Shown here: positions 46,578 through 55,692 of the stretch, piece by piece
Position numbering within the stretch: position 1 is the first letter of the stretch
Layout: every line of letters starts with the position of its first letter
Source: an uncultured Eubacteriales bacterium
GTDB lineage: Bacteria > Bacillota > Clostridia > Oscillospirales > CAG-272
Length of the DNA stretch: 64,000 nucleotides
Reading direction: 5' to 3'
Assembly: GCA_934503195.1 (NCBI GenBank)
Contig: CAKSVM010000005.1
Location: 1 to 64,000 of the forward strand
Made by a program: the position numbers and the translations under genes
The notes under the pieces: model-generated
Databases searched by the model: none
Seen by the model: only the letters and a program-made list of their open reading frames with translations
What the model was told of the DNA's origin: nothing

Positions 46578-47027
46578 ATGGAAGAAACTACCAGAATTGC
46601 GAATACCCGCCCGAAGGCGCGTGAGTTCGCGTTTGAACTGATTTTCGCGAAGACATTCGTACCCGACGAGCCGGCGGACAGCTTCTTTGCCCGCGAGATC
46701 GAAAATTCCGACGCCGATTTCGGAAAGCAGATCGATTACATCAGAAAAGTATTTTTCGGAGTCGCCGAGAATTCGGCGACGCTTGACGAGAAGATCTCGG
46801 CGGCGGCGGTCGGTTGGAGCCTTACACGCCTTTCGAAGGCGGCCGTCTCGATCATGCGCCTCGCGGTCTATGAGATGATGGAGATCGACGACGTTCCGAA
46901 GCGCGTCGCGCTCAACGAGGCTGTCGAACTCGCGAAGAAATTCGATGACGAAAAGACCGCGTCGTTCGTCAACGGCGTTCTGAACACGATCGCGAAGTCG
47001 CTTCCCGACCGCGAGTGCGATAAATGA
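46578..47027 (+). CDS. nusB: Transcription antitermination factor NusB
   Basis: The 149-residue all-helical protein begins with RPKAREFAFELIFAK, the arginine-rich boxA RNA-binding start of NusB, and ends with VALNEAVELAKKFDDEKTASFVNGVLNTI, the most conserved part of the family. It promotes antitermination of rRNA operons with NusE. ATG 46578 is used because AAGAGGAAA precedes it; the earlier in-frame ATG at 46512 lies too close to the transcription start. It overlaps the next gene by 4 bp. Confidence 0.93.
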   Translation: MEETTRIANTRPKAREFAFELIFAKTFVPDEPADSFFAREIENSDADFGKQIDYIRKVFFGVAENSATLDEKISAAAVGWSLTRLSKAAVSIMRLAVYEMMEIDDVPKRVALNEAVELAKKFDDEKTASFVNGVLNTIAKSLPDRECDK

Positions 47028-47995
47028 GCCGCTTTTACATCGGCCTTGACACCTCGAATTACACGACCTCGGCCGCGCTTTTTGACGCTGAAAAGGGGAT
47101 TTTCCTCTCTAACGTCAAACGGCTTCTGGGCGTTTCGGAGGGCGAGCGGGGACTCAGGCAGTCTGACGCGGTTTTCGCTCACGTGAAGAATCTGCCGTCT
47201 GTCACGTCCGAGGCGTTCGACGGGGCGATTCCGGAAAAAATCCGCGCGATCGGAGTCTCGTCGACTCCGCGCGACGTTGAAGGCTCGTATATGCCCTGCT
47301 TTCAGGTCGGGCTCGCGGCGGCGTCGACGCTCTCAAACGCGATGAAAAAGCCGCTCCATACCTTCTCGCATCAGGCCGGACACGTTATGGCGGCAGTCTT
47401 TTCGAGCGGGGCTATGGAGCTTTGCGAAAGGGATTTTCTAGCCTTTCATGTCTCGGGCGGAACAACCGAACTGCTTCTTGTGAAGCGTGGCACGGCGCGT
47501 CCATTTGACATTGAAAAAATCGGCGGGACGCTCGACCTCAACGCCGGGCAGGCGATTGACCGCGCGGGCGTTAAGCTCGGGCTGAAATTCCCATGCGGCG
47601 CGGAGCTTGAAAAGCTCGCTCTTTCAAACGATACGCCGATCGAGAGAGCCGGAGTCTCGGTAAAGGGCTGCGAATGCAATCTCTCGGGACTCGAAAATCA
47701 TGTTGACAAGCTGATTTCAGAGGGGCGGACGAAGGAATATGTCGCGGCGTACGTTCTCGATTTCGTCGGGCGGACGCTCGTGAAGCTGACCGTGAACGCG
47801 CTTGAAAAACTCGGCGATATTCCGGTTCTCTACGCGGGCGGAGTCATGAGCAATTCGATTATCAAGGATATGCTGAGAGCGAAGCTCAGAAAGCGCGAGC
47901 TTCACTTTGCCGAACCGAAGTTTTCGAGCGACAACGCGGCCGGAACCGCGCTGCTCACGGCTATGGCCGAGGGTGAGAAAATTGGCCGCGGTTAA
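47024..47995 (+). CDS. TsaD/Kae1-like paralog (peptidase M22 family)
   Basis: The 323-residue protein has the ASKHA fold of TsaD: YIGLDTSNYTTSAAL, a FSHQAGHVMAA helix giving the HxxxH metal motif, FHVSGGTTELL and VLYAGGVMSNSII. However, the region that reads GPGLxGSL in true TsaD reads SSTPRDVEGSYMPCF, and the metal motif is HQAGH rather than HMEGH. I therefore take it as the second, uncharacterised TsaD-like protein common in Clostridia, not the enzyme that makes t6A. It is coupled to nusB by a 4-bp overlap and to xseA by a 14-bp overlap. Confidence 0.83.
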   Translation: MSRFYIGLDTSNYTTSAALFDAEKGIFLSNVKRLLGVSEGERGLRQSDAVFAHVKNLPSVTSEAFDGAIPEKIRAIGVSSTPRDVEGSYMPCFQVGLAAASTLSNAMKKPLHTFSHQAGHVMAAVFSSGAMELCERDFLAFHVSGGTTELLLVKRGTARPFDIEKIGGTLDLNAGQAIDRAGVKLGLKFPCGAELEKLALSNDTPIERAGVSVKGCECNLSGLENHVDKLISEGRTKEYVAAYVLDFVGRTLVKLTVNALEKLGDIPVLYAGGVMSNSIIKDMLRAKLRKRELHFAEPKFSSDNAAGTALLTAMAEGEKIGRG

Positions 47996-49214
47996 AGAAG
48001 ACAGACGCGCGATCCTGACGGTCGGTCAGGTCAACGCGTATGTGAAGCAGTTACTTGAATCGAACAAGATTCTCTCGTCGATCTATGTCCGCGGCGAGAT
48101 ATCGAATTTCACCGACCATTACACGGGTCATCTCTACTTTTCATTAAAGGACGAGAACGGCGTTATCCCCGCGGTCATGTTCAGATCGTCGGCCGAGAAG
48201 CTGAAATTTCTCCCCGAAAACGGAATGAAGGTCATCGTCCACGGAAAACTCACGGTCTTTATCAAGAGCGGACAGTATCAGATAAACGTCGATCATCTCG
48301 AACCCGACGGTGTCGGCGGACTTTACATCGCGTTTGAGCAGCTAAAGCGGAAACTCTCGGCCGAAGGGCTTTTCGATCCCGAGTTAAAAAAGCCGATTCC
48401 GAAGATTCCGCTCCGGATCGGAATCATCACCTCGCCGACCGGAGCCGCGATCCGCGATATGATAAATGTCACGGGGCGGAGATTTCCGCTCGCCGAGATC
48501 ATTCTTTATCCGTCGCTCGTTCAGGGCGACGGCGCGGCAAGGCAGCTGACCGAGGGCGTGAAATTCTTCGGGATAAAACGAAGCGTGAAGGTTGATCTCA
48601 TCATAATCGGACGCGGCGGCGGCTCGATGGAGGATCTCTGGGCGTTCAACGACGAAGCTCTCGCGCACACGATTGTCGAAAGCGAGGTTCCGGTGATCTC
48701 GGCGGTCGGACACGAAACCGATTTCACGATCTGCGATTTCGCCGCCGATCTCCGCGCGCCGACTCCGTCGGCCGCGGCCGAGCTGGCCGTTCCGGACTCT
48801 TCTGAGCTGAGCCGTAAGATAAACAACATCACGACGCACATGGAATCCGCGCTGTCAAAGCGGATAAAATCCGACCGCGCGAGACTTTCCGCGCTTTCGG
48901 AGAGCCGCGCGCTGACCTCGCCGATGAGCTTTATCGACGACAAGCGGATGCTCCTTCTGTCGCTCGCAAACGAGCTTGAAGCGAAGGAAAAGCTGATAAT
49001 CGCGTCAAAACGAACTGATTTCAAGTCGCTTTCGGCGTCGCTTGACGCGCTGTCGCCGCTTTCGGTCATCTCACGCGGATACGCGGCGGTCTTTTCGGGC
49101 GACAGACTCATAAAGAGCGCGAAGCAGCTTAAAAAAGGCGAGGATTTCACGCTCCGTATGTCGGACGGAAGGGTTATCGGCGAAGTCAGGGAAATAATCG
49201 AGGAAGACAAATGA
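47982..49214 (+). CDS. xseA: Exodeoxyribonuclease VII large subunit
   Basis: The 410-residue subunit has an N-terminal OB fold (ILTVGQVNAYVKQLLESN, YTGHLYFSLKDENG), the catalytic core with IGIITSPTGAAIRDM, LIIIGRGGGSMEDLWAFND and SAVGHETDFTICDFAAD, and a coiled-coil C-terminus. It degrades single-stranded DNA to oligonucleotides. The start is a TTG at 47982, with GAGGGTGAG upstream, inside the end of the TsaD-like gene; longer in-frame starts add residues not found in the family. Confidence 0.95.
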   Translation: MAAVKEDRRAILTVGQVNAYVKQLLESNKILSSIYVRGEISNFTDHYTGHLYFSLKDENGVIPAVMFRSSAEKLKFLPENGMKVIVHGKLTVFIKSGQYQINVDHLEPDGVGGLYIAFEQLKRKLSAEGLFDPELKKPIPKIPLRIGIITSPTGAAIRDMINVTGRRFPLAEIILYPSLVQGDGAARQLTEGVKFFGIKRSVKVDLIIIGRGGGSMEDLWAFNDEALAHTIVESEVPVISAVGHETDFTICDFAADLRAPTPSAAAELAVPDSSELSRKINNITTHMESALSKRIKSDRARLSALSESRALTSPMSFIDDKRMLLLSLANELEAKEKLIIASKRTDFKSLSASLDALSPLSVISRGYAAVFSGDRLIKSAKQLKKGEDFTLRMSDGRVIGEVREIIEEDK

Positions 49215-49462
49215 ACAGGAAAAAAGAAGAAACATTCGAGTCGGCGATTGCGCGGCTTGAGGAGATTGTCCGCGCGCTTGACGGCGGCGACGCTCCGCTT
49301 GACGAGTCGCTCGCGCTCTTCGAGGAGGGCGTGAAGCTTGTAAAACTCTGCTCTGGTAAGCTCGACGCGGCCGAGCAGAAGGTTAAGATCCTTACGAAAG
49401 GAGAGGACGGCGAAATAAAGGAAGAGGATTTCGCCACGGCAAAAACGGATGGAAACGACTGA
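49211..49462 (+). CDS. xseB: Exodeoxyribonuclease VII small subunit
   Basis: The 83-residue helical protein has the XseB pattern: ETFESAIARLEEIVRALDGG, then APLDESLALFEEGVKLVKLC and a charged tail. Several copies bind the coiled coil of XseA. Overlaps xseA by 4 bp and ispA by 14 bp. Confidence 0.95.
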   Translation: MNRKKEETFESAIARLEEIVRALDGGDAPLDESLALFEEGVKLVKLCSGKLDAAEQKVKILTKGEDGEIKEEDFATAKTDGND

Positions 49463-50351
49463 ACTCATGAAAATCCGCGCGGAACAGATCGACGCCGCGC
49501 TCCGTGAGGCGATAAAGGAAACCGATCCCGAATTCGGCGTGATCTTCGATTCGATGCGCTACAGCCTTCTCGCCGGAGGAAAGCGTCTCCGCCCGATGCT
49601 GACGCTTGAGTTCGCGAGACTTTCGGCGCGGACGAACGGAAAGGATCCAGACGAGGCCGAGAAAATCGCGATGCCCTACGCGCTCGCGGTCGAGATGATC
49701 CACACCTATTCTCTCATCCACGACGACCTCCCCTGTATGGACAACGACGATCTGCGGCGCGGAAAGCCGACGAATCACGTTGTCTACGGCTACGCGAACG
49801 CGCTTCTCGCTGGCGACGCGCTCCTGACGCGAGCCTTTGAGACGGCTGCCGGAAACACTCTCGCCGGAGCCGAAAAGAACTGCAAGGCGGTCGCGCTGAT
49901 GGCGAAACGCGCCGGCGCGGACGGAATGGTCGGCGGGCAGGTTCTCGATCTTGAAGGCGAGAAGACGCGCTTCGGCTTTGAGACGCTTGAACGCCTTCAG
50001 TCGCTCAAGACCGGAGAGCTTATAAAATGCGCGTCGACGCTCGGATGTATCGCGGGCGGCGCGGACGCTGAGCTTTTTGGGGCGGCTGAGGAATATTCGA
50101 TGGCACTCGGACGCGCGTTTCAGGTCGAGGATGACATTCTCGACGTCGTCGGCGACGAGAAAACGCTCGGAAAGCCGATCGGAAGCGACAGGGAGTCGCA
50201 CAAGACAACCTTCCTTACGTTCATGACGGTCGATGAGGCGAAAAAATACGCGTCGGATCTCACAAAAAAAGCGATGGAAGCGGTTGAACGTTTTGAGGGC
50301 GGAGAAGTTCTCGCGTCGATCGCGAAGACGCTTCTTTCGCGCAAAAACTGA
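49449..50351 (+). CDS. ispA: Polyprenyl synthetase (farnesyl/geranyl diphosphate synthase)
   Basis: Builds C10-C15 isoprenyl diphosphates from IPP and DMAPP. The 300-residue protein carries the first Asp-rich motif HDDLPCMDNDDLRRG, the GGKRLRP start, the KTGELIKCA region and the second motif FQVEDDILDVVGD. The residue pattern before the first motif (HTYSLIHDD) is that of short-chain, FPP-type enzymes. It is used for quinone, undecaprenol and wall precursors together with ispD at 8.7 kb. Confidence 0.93.
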   Translation: METTELMKIRAEQIDAALREAIKETDPEFGVIFDSMRYSLLAGGKRLRPMLTLEFARLSARTNGKDPDEAEKIAMPYALAVEMIHTYSLIHDDLPCMDNDDLRRGKPTNHVVYGYANALLAGDALLTRAFETAAGNTLAGAEKNCKAVALMAKRAGADGMVGGQVLDLEGEKTRFGFETLERLQSLKTGELIKCASTLGCIAGGADAELFGAAEEYSMALGRAFQVEDDILDVVGDEKTLGKPIGSDRESHKTTFLTFMTVDEAKKYASDLTKKAMEAVERFEGGEVLASIAKTLLSRKN

Positions 50352-50365
50352 GGATTTTGCATATA

Positions 50366-50818
50366 ATGGATTATATTAAAGGATTTTTCACGAATTACGT
50401 GCTGATCTGCGCGTTTATCGGCTGGTTCGGCGCGCAGTTCATCAAATGCGTGACTTACATCGCGAAGAACCATTCGTTCAGCTTTTCGGTCATAATGTCA
50501 TCGGGCGGAATGCCGTCGTCGCACTCGGCGACCGTCTGCGCGATGGTCGTGGCGACCGCGAAGCTTCTCGGAACGAAGTCGGTCGGATTCGCGCTGGCGT
50601 TCGTGCTGGCTTTCATCGTCATGTACGACGCGGCCGGAGTCAGACGCGCCGCCGGAGAGCAGGCGAAGGTGCTTAACCACATCGCCGACGATCTCTCAAA
50701 GGGCGAGACGCGCTATCTCGAAAAGCACCTCAAGGAGCTTATCGGACACACGCCGCTTCAGGTGCTGATCGGCGCGATATTCGGGATTCTGATTCCGATT
50801 CTCGTCCCGGTATTCTGA
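50366..50818 (+). CDS. Divergent PAP2 family membrane protein (DUF212)
   Basis: The 150-residue protein has three or four membrane helices and the DUF212 signature SSGGMPSSHSATVCAM, a degenerate form of the PAP2 phosphatase motif, plus DAAGVRRAAGEQAKVLN. Its place between ispA and tlyA agrees with a role in prenyl phosphate metabolism, but this is not proven for the family. The ATG at 50366 or TTG at 50357 could be the start; GAGGA fits neither perfectly. Confidence 0.85.
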   Translation: MDYIKGFFTNYVLICAFIGWFGAQFIKCVTYIAKNHSFSFSVIMSSGGMPSSHSATVCAMVVATAKLLGTKSVGFALAFVLAFIVMYDAAGVRRAAGEQAKVLNHIADDLSKGETRYLEKHLKELIGHTPLQVLIGAIFGILIPILVPVF

Positions 50819-50820
50819 GT

Positions 50821-51603
50821 ATGAGACTTGACGTTTACCTCGCCGCGAACGGCTTTGTGAAAAGCCGCGAGGCGGCGCAGCGACTCATAAAGGAAGGCGC
50901 GGTCACGATTGACGGAAAAACCGCGAAAAAGCCGTCCGACAATATCGACGAGTCGGTTGAGCATGAGATAAATGTTTCGGACAGTCTGAAATTCGTCAGC
51001 CGCGGCGGGCTTAAGCTCGAACGCGCGCTCGACGCTTTCGGAATTGACGTTACCGGAGCCGACGCGGTCGATATCGGCGCGTCGACCGGAGGCTTTACCG
51101 ACTGTCTTCTGCAAAGGGGCGCGGCGAAGGTCAGATGCGTCGACGTCGGACGCTCACAGCTCGACAAAAAGCTTGAAAACGATCCGCGCGTGACCTCGTT
51201 CGAGGGGATGAACGCGCGGTATATCACGCCGGAGGATATCGGCGGTGAGTGTGAGCTTGTCGTCTGCGACGTCTCGTTCATCTCGCTGACGCTGATAGTC
51301 GGCGCGGTGAGCAGACTTCTTTCGGAAAACGGACGGTTCATAGCTCTCATAAAGCCGCAGTTTGAGGCCGGACGCGCGGCTCTAGACAAGCACGGGATCG
51401 TCAGGGATCGCGAGCGTCATATCGAGGTCATAAAAAAGGTGATCGACTCGGCCGCGGAAAGCGGACTTTTCTGCGGCGGACTCACTGTCTCGCCGATCGA
51501 GGGCGGCGACGGAAACCGCGAATACCTCGCGCTTTTCACAAAAAACGCTGATCACGGCGTCATCGACGCCGCTTATATAAAACGAATGGTTTACGGCAAC
51601 TGA
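50821..51603 (+). CDS. tlyA: TlyA family rRNA (cytidine-2'-O)-methyltransferase
   Basis: The 260-residue protein has an N-terminal S4 RNA-binding domain (MRLDVYLAANGFVKSREAAQ, residues 1-60) and an FtsJ-like methyltransferase domain with VDIGASTGGFTDCLLQRGA and the acidic VVCDVSFISL. Known members 2'-O-methylate 16S and/or 23S rRNA; some are called hemolysins. It starts 2 nt after the previous stop, so translation is coupled. Position between ispA and nadK is typical for Clostridia. Confidence 0.93.
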   Translation: MRLDVYLAANGFVKSREAAQRLIKEGAVTIDGKTAKKPSDNIDESVEHEINVSDSLKFVSRGGLKLERALDAFGIDVTGADAVDIGASTGGFTDCLLQRGAAKVRCVDVGRSQLDKKLENDPRVTSFEGMNARYITPEDIGGECELVVCDVSFISLTLIVGAVSRLLSENGRFIALIKPQFEAGRAALDKHGIVRDRERHIEVIKKVIDSAAESGLFCGGLTVSPIEGGDGNREYLALFTKNADHGVIDAAYIKRMVYGN

Positions 51604-51620
51604 ATCGGAGGTGCGTGATT

Positions 51621-52466
51621 TTGGAGCCACGTCTTGAAATTATCGGAATCTACCCGAACATCGATAAGGATCCCGGACTCGCGGCGACGCGCGAGGTGAT
51701 TTCGGCTCTTCACGGAGTGCGGATCATGGTCGGCGGGGAATTCCGCGAAAGACTCGGAGATTTACCGGGAGTCGAGCCTGTGCCGGACGAGATTCTTTCG
51801 ACAAAGCCGGAGGCGATGATCGTTCTTGGCGGCGACGGAACGATACTTGAGGCGTCAAGGCTCTGCGTCCCGTCCGGGATCCCGATACTCGGGATAAATC
51901 TCGGCAGGGTCGGATACATGGCCGAGATCGAGATGAGCGAGCTTTCATTACTCGAACGGCTTGTGAGACGTGATTTCCGGGTCGAAAAGCGGATGACGCT
52001 CGACGTTTCGATGAACGGGACGCGCTTTGCCCTCAACGACGCGGTGCTCGGCGGAAAATCGCTCTTCCGGATGGTCGAGATCGAGCTTTTCTGTGACTCA
52101 AAGCCGGTCAACCGCTACAGAGCCGACGGACTCATAATCTCGACTCCGACCGGATCGACGGCCTATTCGCTCTCGGCCGGGGGCGCGGTTGTCGACCCGA
52201 GGATGGACGCGATGATCGCCACGCCGATCTGCTCGCACTCACTGAACGCCACGCCGATAGTCTTTTCGGCCGAATCGACGCTTGTCATGCGCAACGTGAC
52301 GCGCGGCGGCGAGCTTCTGACTCTCTGCGTCGACGGAACCGAGGCCGGGGATCTTCCGCCCGGAGAGAGAGTCACGATCAAACGCTCGGCCGGAAGAGCC
52401 GGATTCATCCGTCTCTCGGACGGCGGATTCTATGAAATACTGCGGCACAAGATGGCCGAGAACTGA
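51621..52466 (+). CDS. nadK: NAD kinase
   Basis: Makes NADP from NAD. The 281-residue protein has the GGDGT motif (residues 70-74), ILGINLGRVGYMAEI and the second conserved region SALSAGG-like SLSAGGAVVDPRMDAMI. The first codon is either TTG at 51621 or GTG at 51615; GGAGG at 51607-51611 is better spaced for the TTG. No ATG is available near the start. It follows tlyA and precedes argR. Confidence 0.93.
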   Translation: MEPRLEIIGIYPNIDKDPGLAATREVISALHGVRIMVGGEFRERLGDLPGVEPVPDEILSTKPEAMIVLGGDGTILEASRLCVPSGIPILGINLGRVGYMAEIEMSELSLLERLVRRDFRVEKRMTLDVSMNGTRFALNDAVLGGKSLFRMVEIELFCDSKPVNRYRADGLIISTPTGSTAYSLSAGGAVVDPRMDAMIATPICSHSLNATPIVFSAESTLVMRNVTRGGELLTLCVDGTEAGDLPPGERVTIKRSAGRAGFIRLSDGGFYEILRHKMAEN

Positions 52467-52485
52467 TAAAATTAAGGAGAAGGCA

Positions 52486-52944
52486 ATGAAATACAATCGG
52501 CAGAGTGAAATAATCGCGCTTATAAGCGAAAACGAGATCGAGACGCAGGAGGATCTGTCGGCCCGGCTCCAGCAGAAGGGCTATATGGTCACGCAGGCGA
52601 CGATCTCGCGCGATATCCGCGAGCTGAAGCTCGTCAAGGTCGCCGGAGCCGGAGGAAAATACAAATACGCGCTCCCGCATCACGAGGCGGCGACGATCAG
52701 CACGAAGTTCCGCAATCTGCTTGTCGAGGCGGTCAGCGGGATTGACAGCGCGAACAATATCGTCGTCGTCAAGACCTGCTCGGGAATGGCGCAGGGCGCG
52801 GCTCTGGCGATCGACTCGATGGGACGCGACGATATCGTCGGCTGCGTCGCCGGAGACGACACGATAATGATCGTCATGCGCACGAACGACGCGGCGGCAG
52901 GCTTTATCTCCGAACTCCGCGAGATCTGCGAAAAGCGGGTCTGA
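52486..52944 (+). CDS. argR: Arginine repressor
   Basis: The 152-residue regulator has the N-terminal winged helix with MVTQATISRDIRELKL (the recognition helix) and the C-terminal hexamer/arginine-binding domain with GMAQGAALAIDSM and GCVAGDDTIMIVM, where the GDDT Asp residues bind arginine. AAGGAGAAGG lies before the ATG. In this position (nadK–argR–recN) it is highly conserved in Clostridia; ARG operators were not found in the window by eye. Confidence 0.95.
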   Translation: MKYNRQSEIIALISENEIETQEDLSARLQQKGYMVTQATISRDIRELKLVKVAGAGGKYKYALPHHEAATISTKFRNLLVEAVSGIDSANNIVVVKTCSGMAQGAALAIDSMGRDDIVGCVAGDDTIMIVMRTNDAAAGFISELREICEKRV

Positions 52945-52972
52945 AACTTCATTTGAAAAGAGGTGTCGGAAA

Positions 52973-54730
52973 ATGCTGACGTCGCTTCACATCGAAAACA
53001 TCGCGGTGATCAAGTCGGCCGACATTGATTTCTCCGACGGCTTCACCGTGCTTACCGGAGAGACCGGGGCCGGAAAGTCGATAATCATCGACAGCATTGG
53101 ACTGATCCTCGGCGCGAAGCAGTCAAGGGAGCTTATCAGGAGCGGCGAGGATTCGGCCGAGGTCTCGGCGATCTTCGAGCTTGACGAGCCGGCCGCGAAA
53201 AGGCTCTCGGCCTTGGGGCTCTCGCCCGACGAGGACGGGATTCTCATGATAACAAGGACGATAAACGCGTCGGGAAAATCGGTTATAAGGGTTAACGGAC
53301 GGACGATTCCGCTTTCGCTTTTACGAAGCGCGTCGGCCTGCCTTATCGGAATTCACGGTCAGCACGACAATATCTCGCTTCTCGATCCCGAGCGGCACAT
53401 CTACATCCTCGACGAATATGCCGGGATCCGCGCCGAGCTTTCGGCCTATGAAAAGAGCTACGACCGCTTCTGCGAGCTTACGCGGAGAATCGCCGAGCTT
53501 TCGAGAAACGAGCGCGAAAAGGCTCAGCGGATCGAGTTCCTGAAATTCCAGATCGACGAGATAAAATCGGCTAAGCTCAGGCCCGACGAGGAGGAAATCC
53601 TCGGCAAAAAGCGCGCGAAGCTCCAGAACAGCGAGAAGATCACAAAGCTTTCAATGCTCTGCTACAACGCGCTCTATCAGAACGACAAGGGAACCGCCGC
53701 GCTTGACAAGATCCGCCGATCTATGAAGGCACTTGACGCGCTCGCGGCCGTGATTCCCGAGGCGGAGGAGCTTTCGGCCAGACTTGAGGCCGTGACATAT
53801 GAGATCGAGGATGTCGCGCTGACTGCCGAGGCTTTTGCCGACCGCTCGGACGACGATCCGACGAAGCTTCTCGACAAGCTTGAAACCAGACTTGAAGAGA
53901 TTTCGCGGCTCGAACGCAAGTTCGGCGACACGGTTCCCGACGTTCTCGCGTATCTCGAAAAGGCCGAGGCAGAGCTTGAAACGATTGAGACCTCCGAGGA
54001 AAGACTTGCCGACTGCATCGCCGAGCGCGAGGCACTGCTGCCGCTTCTTTCGGCGCAGGCGGCCGAGATTTCTGAGCGGAGATCCGACGCCGCGAGGTCG
54101 CTTGAAGAGAAAATAATCGAGGAGCTCGCGTATCTCGACATGAAGGGAATCTCCTTCTCGGCCGGAATCAGACACCGCGCAGAAACAGCCGACGGAACCG
54201 AGTTCTCGCGCCGCGGAGTCGACGATGTTGAGTTTCTGATCTCGACGAACAAGGGCGAGCCGCTCAAACCTCTCGCGAAGATCGCGTCGGGCGGCGAGCT
54301 TTCGAGAATAATGCTCGCGATAAAGAGCGTTCTAGCCGACCGCGACCGGATCGGGACGCTGATTTTCGACGAGGTTGACACCGGAGTTTCGGGAAAGACC
54401 TCGCAGAAAATCGGAATCAAGCTCCGCGACCTCGCGAAAAACGGACGCTCACAGGTTTTCTGCGTCACCCACTCGGCACAGATCGCCGCGCTGGCGGATA
54501 ATCATCTTAAGATCGCGAAAGGCGAGGTCGACGGACGCGTTTCGACCGGAGTCACAAAGCTCGACCACGACGGACGCGTTATGGAGATCGCGCGGATCAT
54601 GGGCGGAATCAACATCACCGACAAGCTCATTGAGACGGCGGGCGAAATGCTCGACGAGGCTCCGGATATCAAGGCGGTGTCTGAGTCGGAAACCTCCGCC
54701 GGAACGACGATCGGGGCGCAAACAAACTGA
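52973..54730 (+). CDS. recN: DNA repair protein RecN
   Basis: SMC-like ATPase for double-strand break repair. The 585-residue protein has Walker A LTGETGAGKSI (residues 27-37), a long coiled-coil centre (about 155-370), the ABC signature KIASGGELSRIMLAI and Walker B LIFDEVDTGVSG, then the HSAQIAALADNHL switch. It is somewhat longer than typical by a C-terminal Ser/Thr/Glu tail. AAAAGAGGTG precedes the ATG. Confidence 0.95.
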   Translation: MLTSLHIENIAVIKSADIDFSDGFTVLTGETGAGKSIIIDSIGLILGAKQSRELIRSGEDSAEVSAIFELDEPAAKRLSALGLSPDEDGILMITRTINASGKSVIRVNGRTIPLSLLRSASACLIGIHGQHDNISLLDPERHIYILDEYAGIRAELSAYEKSYDRFCELTRRIAELSRNEREKAQRIEFLKFQIDEIKSAKLRPDEEEILGKKRAKLQNSEKITKLSMLCYNALYQNDKGTAALDKIRRSMKALDALAAVIPEAEELSARLEAVTYEIEDVALTAEAFADRSDDDPTKLLDKLETRLEEISRLERKFGDTVPDVLAYLEKAEAELETIETSEERLADCIAEREALLPLLSAQAAEISERRSDAARSLEEKIIEELAYLDMKGISFSAGIRHRAETADGTEFSRRGVDDVEFLISTNKGEPLKPLAKIASGGELSRIMLAIKSVLADRDRIGTLIFDEVDTGVSGKTSQKIGIKLRDLAKNGRSQVFCVTHSAQIAALADNHLKIAKGEVDGRVSTGVTKLDHDGRVMEIARIMGGINITDKLIETAGEMLDEAPDIKAVSESETSAGTTIGAQTN

Positions 54731-54748
54731 CAGACCGGAGATGAATCT

Positions 54749-55651
54749 ATGAATTACAACAGTCTCGCGAAGGCTCTCGCGGATTCGGGGATAGCGAACT
54801 CCACGGATACGCGCCTTGCGCCTTACACGACTTTCAGAATAGGCGGGGCGGCGAAAATCGCCGTCTTCCCGAAGAACCCCGGCGAGGCGGTGACCGCGCT
54901 CGGGCTTATCAGAGATTCCGGCGCGAGATGCCTTGTCCTCGGGAACGGAAGCAACGTGCTTGTCTCGGACAGCGGCTTTGATGGAGCCGCCGTCATCCTC
55001 TCGGGAATGAGAAATTACTCGCTGGACGGAGAAAAAATCACCGCCGCCGCGGGGCTTTCGATCACGAGGCTTTCGTCGATCGCGGCCGAAAACTCGCTCT
55101 CCGGGCTTGAATTCGCCTACGGAATCCCCGGCACGGTCGGCGGCGGAGTCTTCATGAACGCCGGAGCCTATGGCGGGGAGATCGGAAGCGTCGTTTTATT
55201 GAGCGAATGGTACGATCTCAAAACCGGGAGGACCGGTGAATATGAAGGCGCGGAGCAGGGATTTTCCTACCGTCACAGCGTCTATATGGACGAGGAAAAG
55301 ATAATCCTCTCGGCTGTCTTCGGGCTTGAAAAGGGCGACCGTGCCGGGATAACCTCACGGATGGAAGACTATATGGCAAGAAGACGCGAAAAACAGCCGC
55401 TCGAGTATCCGAGCGCGGGGAGCGTTTTCAAGCGCGGGAACGGTTTCATCACCGCTCAGGTGATCGACGAGGTCGGACTCAAAGGACGATCGGTCGGCGG
55501 CGCGATGGTCTCGGAAAAGCACGCCGGGTTCATAATAAACACCGGCGGCGCGACCTCGGACGACGTCCTGAGGCTCATTGAGATCATAAAGCGCGAGGTC
55601 TTCGAGAAGACCGGACACACGATTGAGTGTGAAGTAAGATATATTGACTGA
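54749..55651 (+). CDS. murB: UDP-N-acetylenolpyruvoylglucosamine reductase
   Basis: NADPH- and FAD-dependent enzyme that completes UDP-MurNAc. The 300-residue type II MurB has TTFRIGGAAK, VLGNGSNVLVSDSGFDGA for FAD binding, the GIPGTVGGGVFMNAGAYGGE block, YRHSVYM with the active-site region, and YPSAGSVFKRGNGF with the proton-donor Ser. CGGAG precedes the ATG. Confidence 0.95.
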   Translation: MNYNSLAKALADSGIANSTDTRLAPYTTFRIGGAAKIAVFPKNPGEAVTALGLIRDSGARCLVLGNGSNVLVSDSGFDGAAVILSGMRNYSLDGEKITAAAGLSITRLSSIAAENSLSGLEFAYGIPGTVGGGVFMNAGAYGGEIGSVVLLSEWYDLKTGRTGEYEGAEQGFSYRHSVYMDEEKIILSAVFGLEKGDRAGITSRMEDYMARRREKQPLEYPSAGSVFKRGNGFITAQVIDEVGLKGRSVGGAMVSEKHAGFIINTGGATSDDVLRLIEIIKREVFEKTGHTIECEVRYID

Positions 55652-55692
55652 GAGACAGATTTAACTCAGGAAAGAACAAGAGGAAAAGAAAA

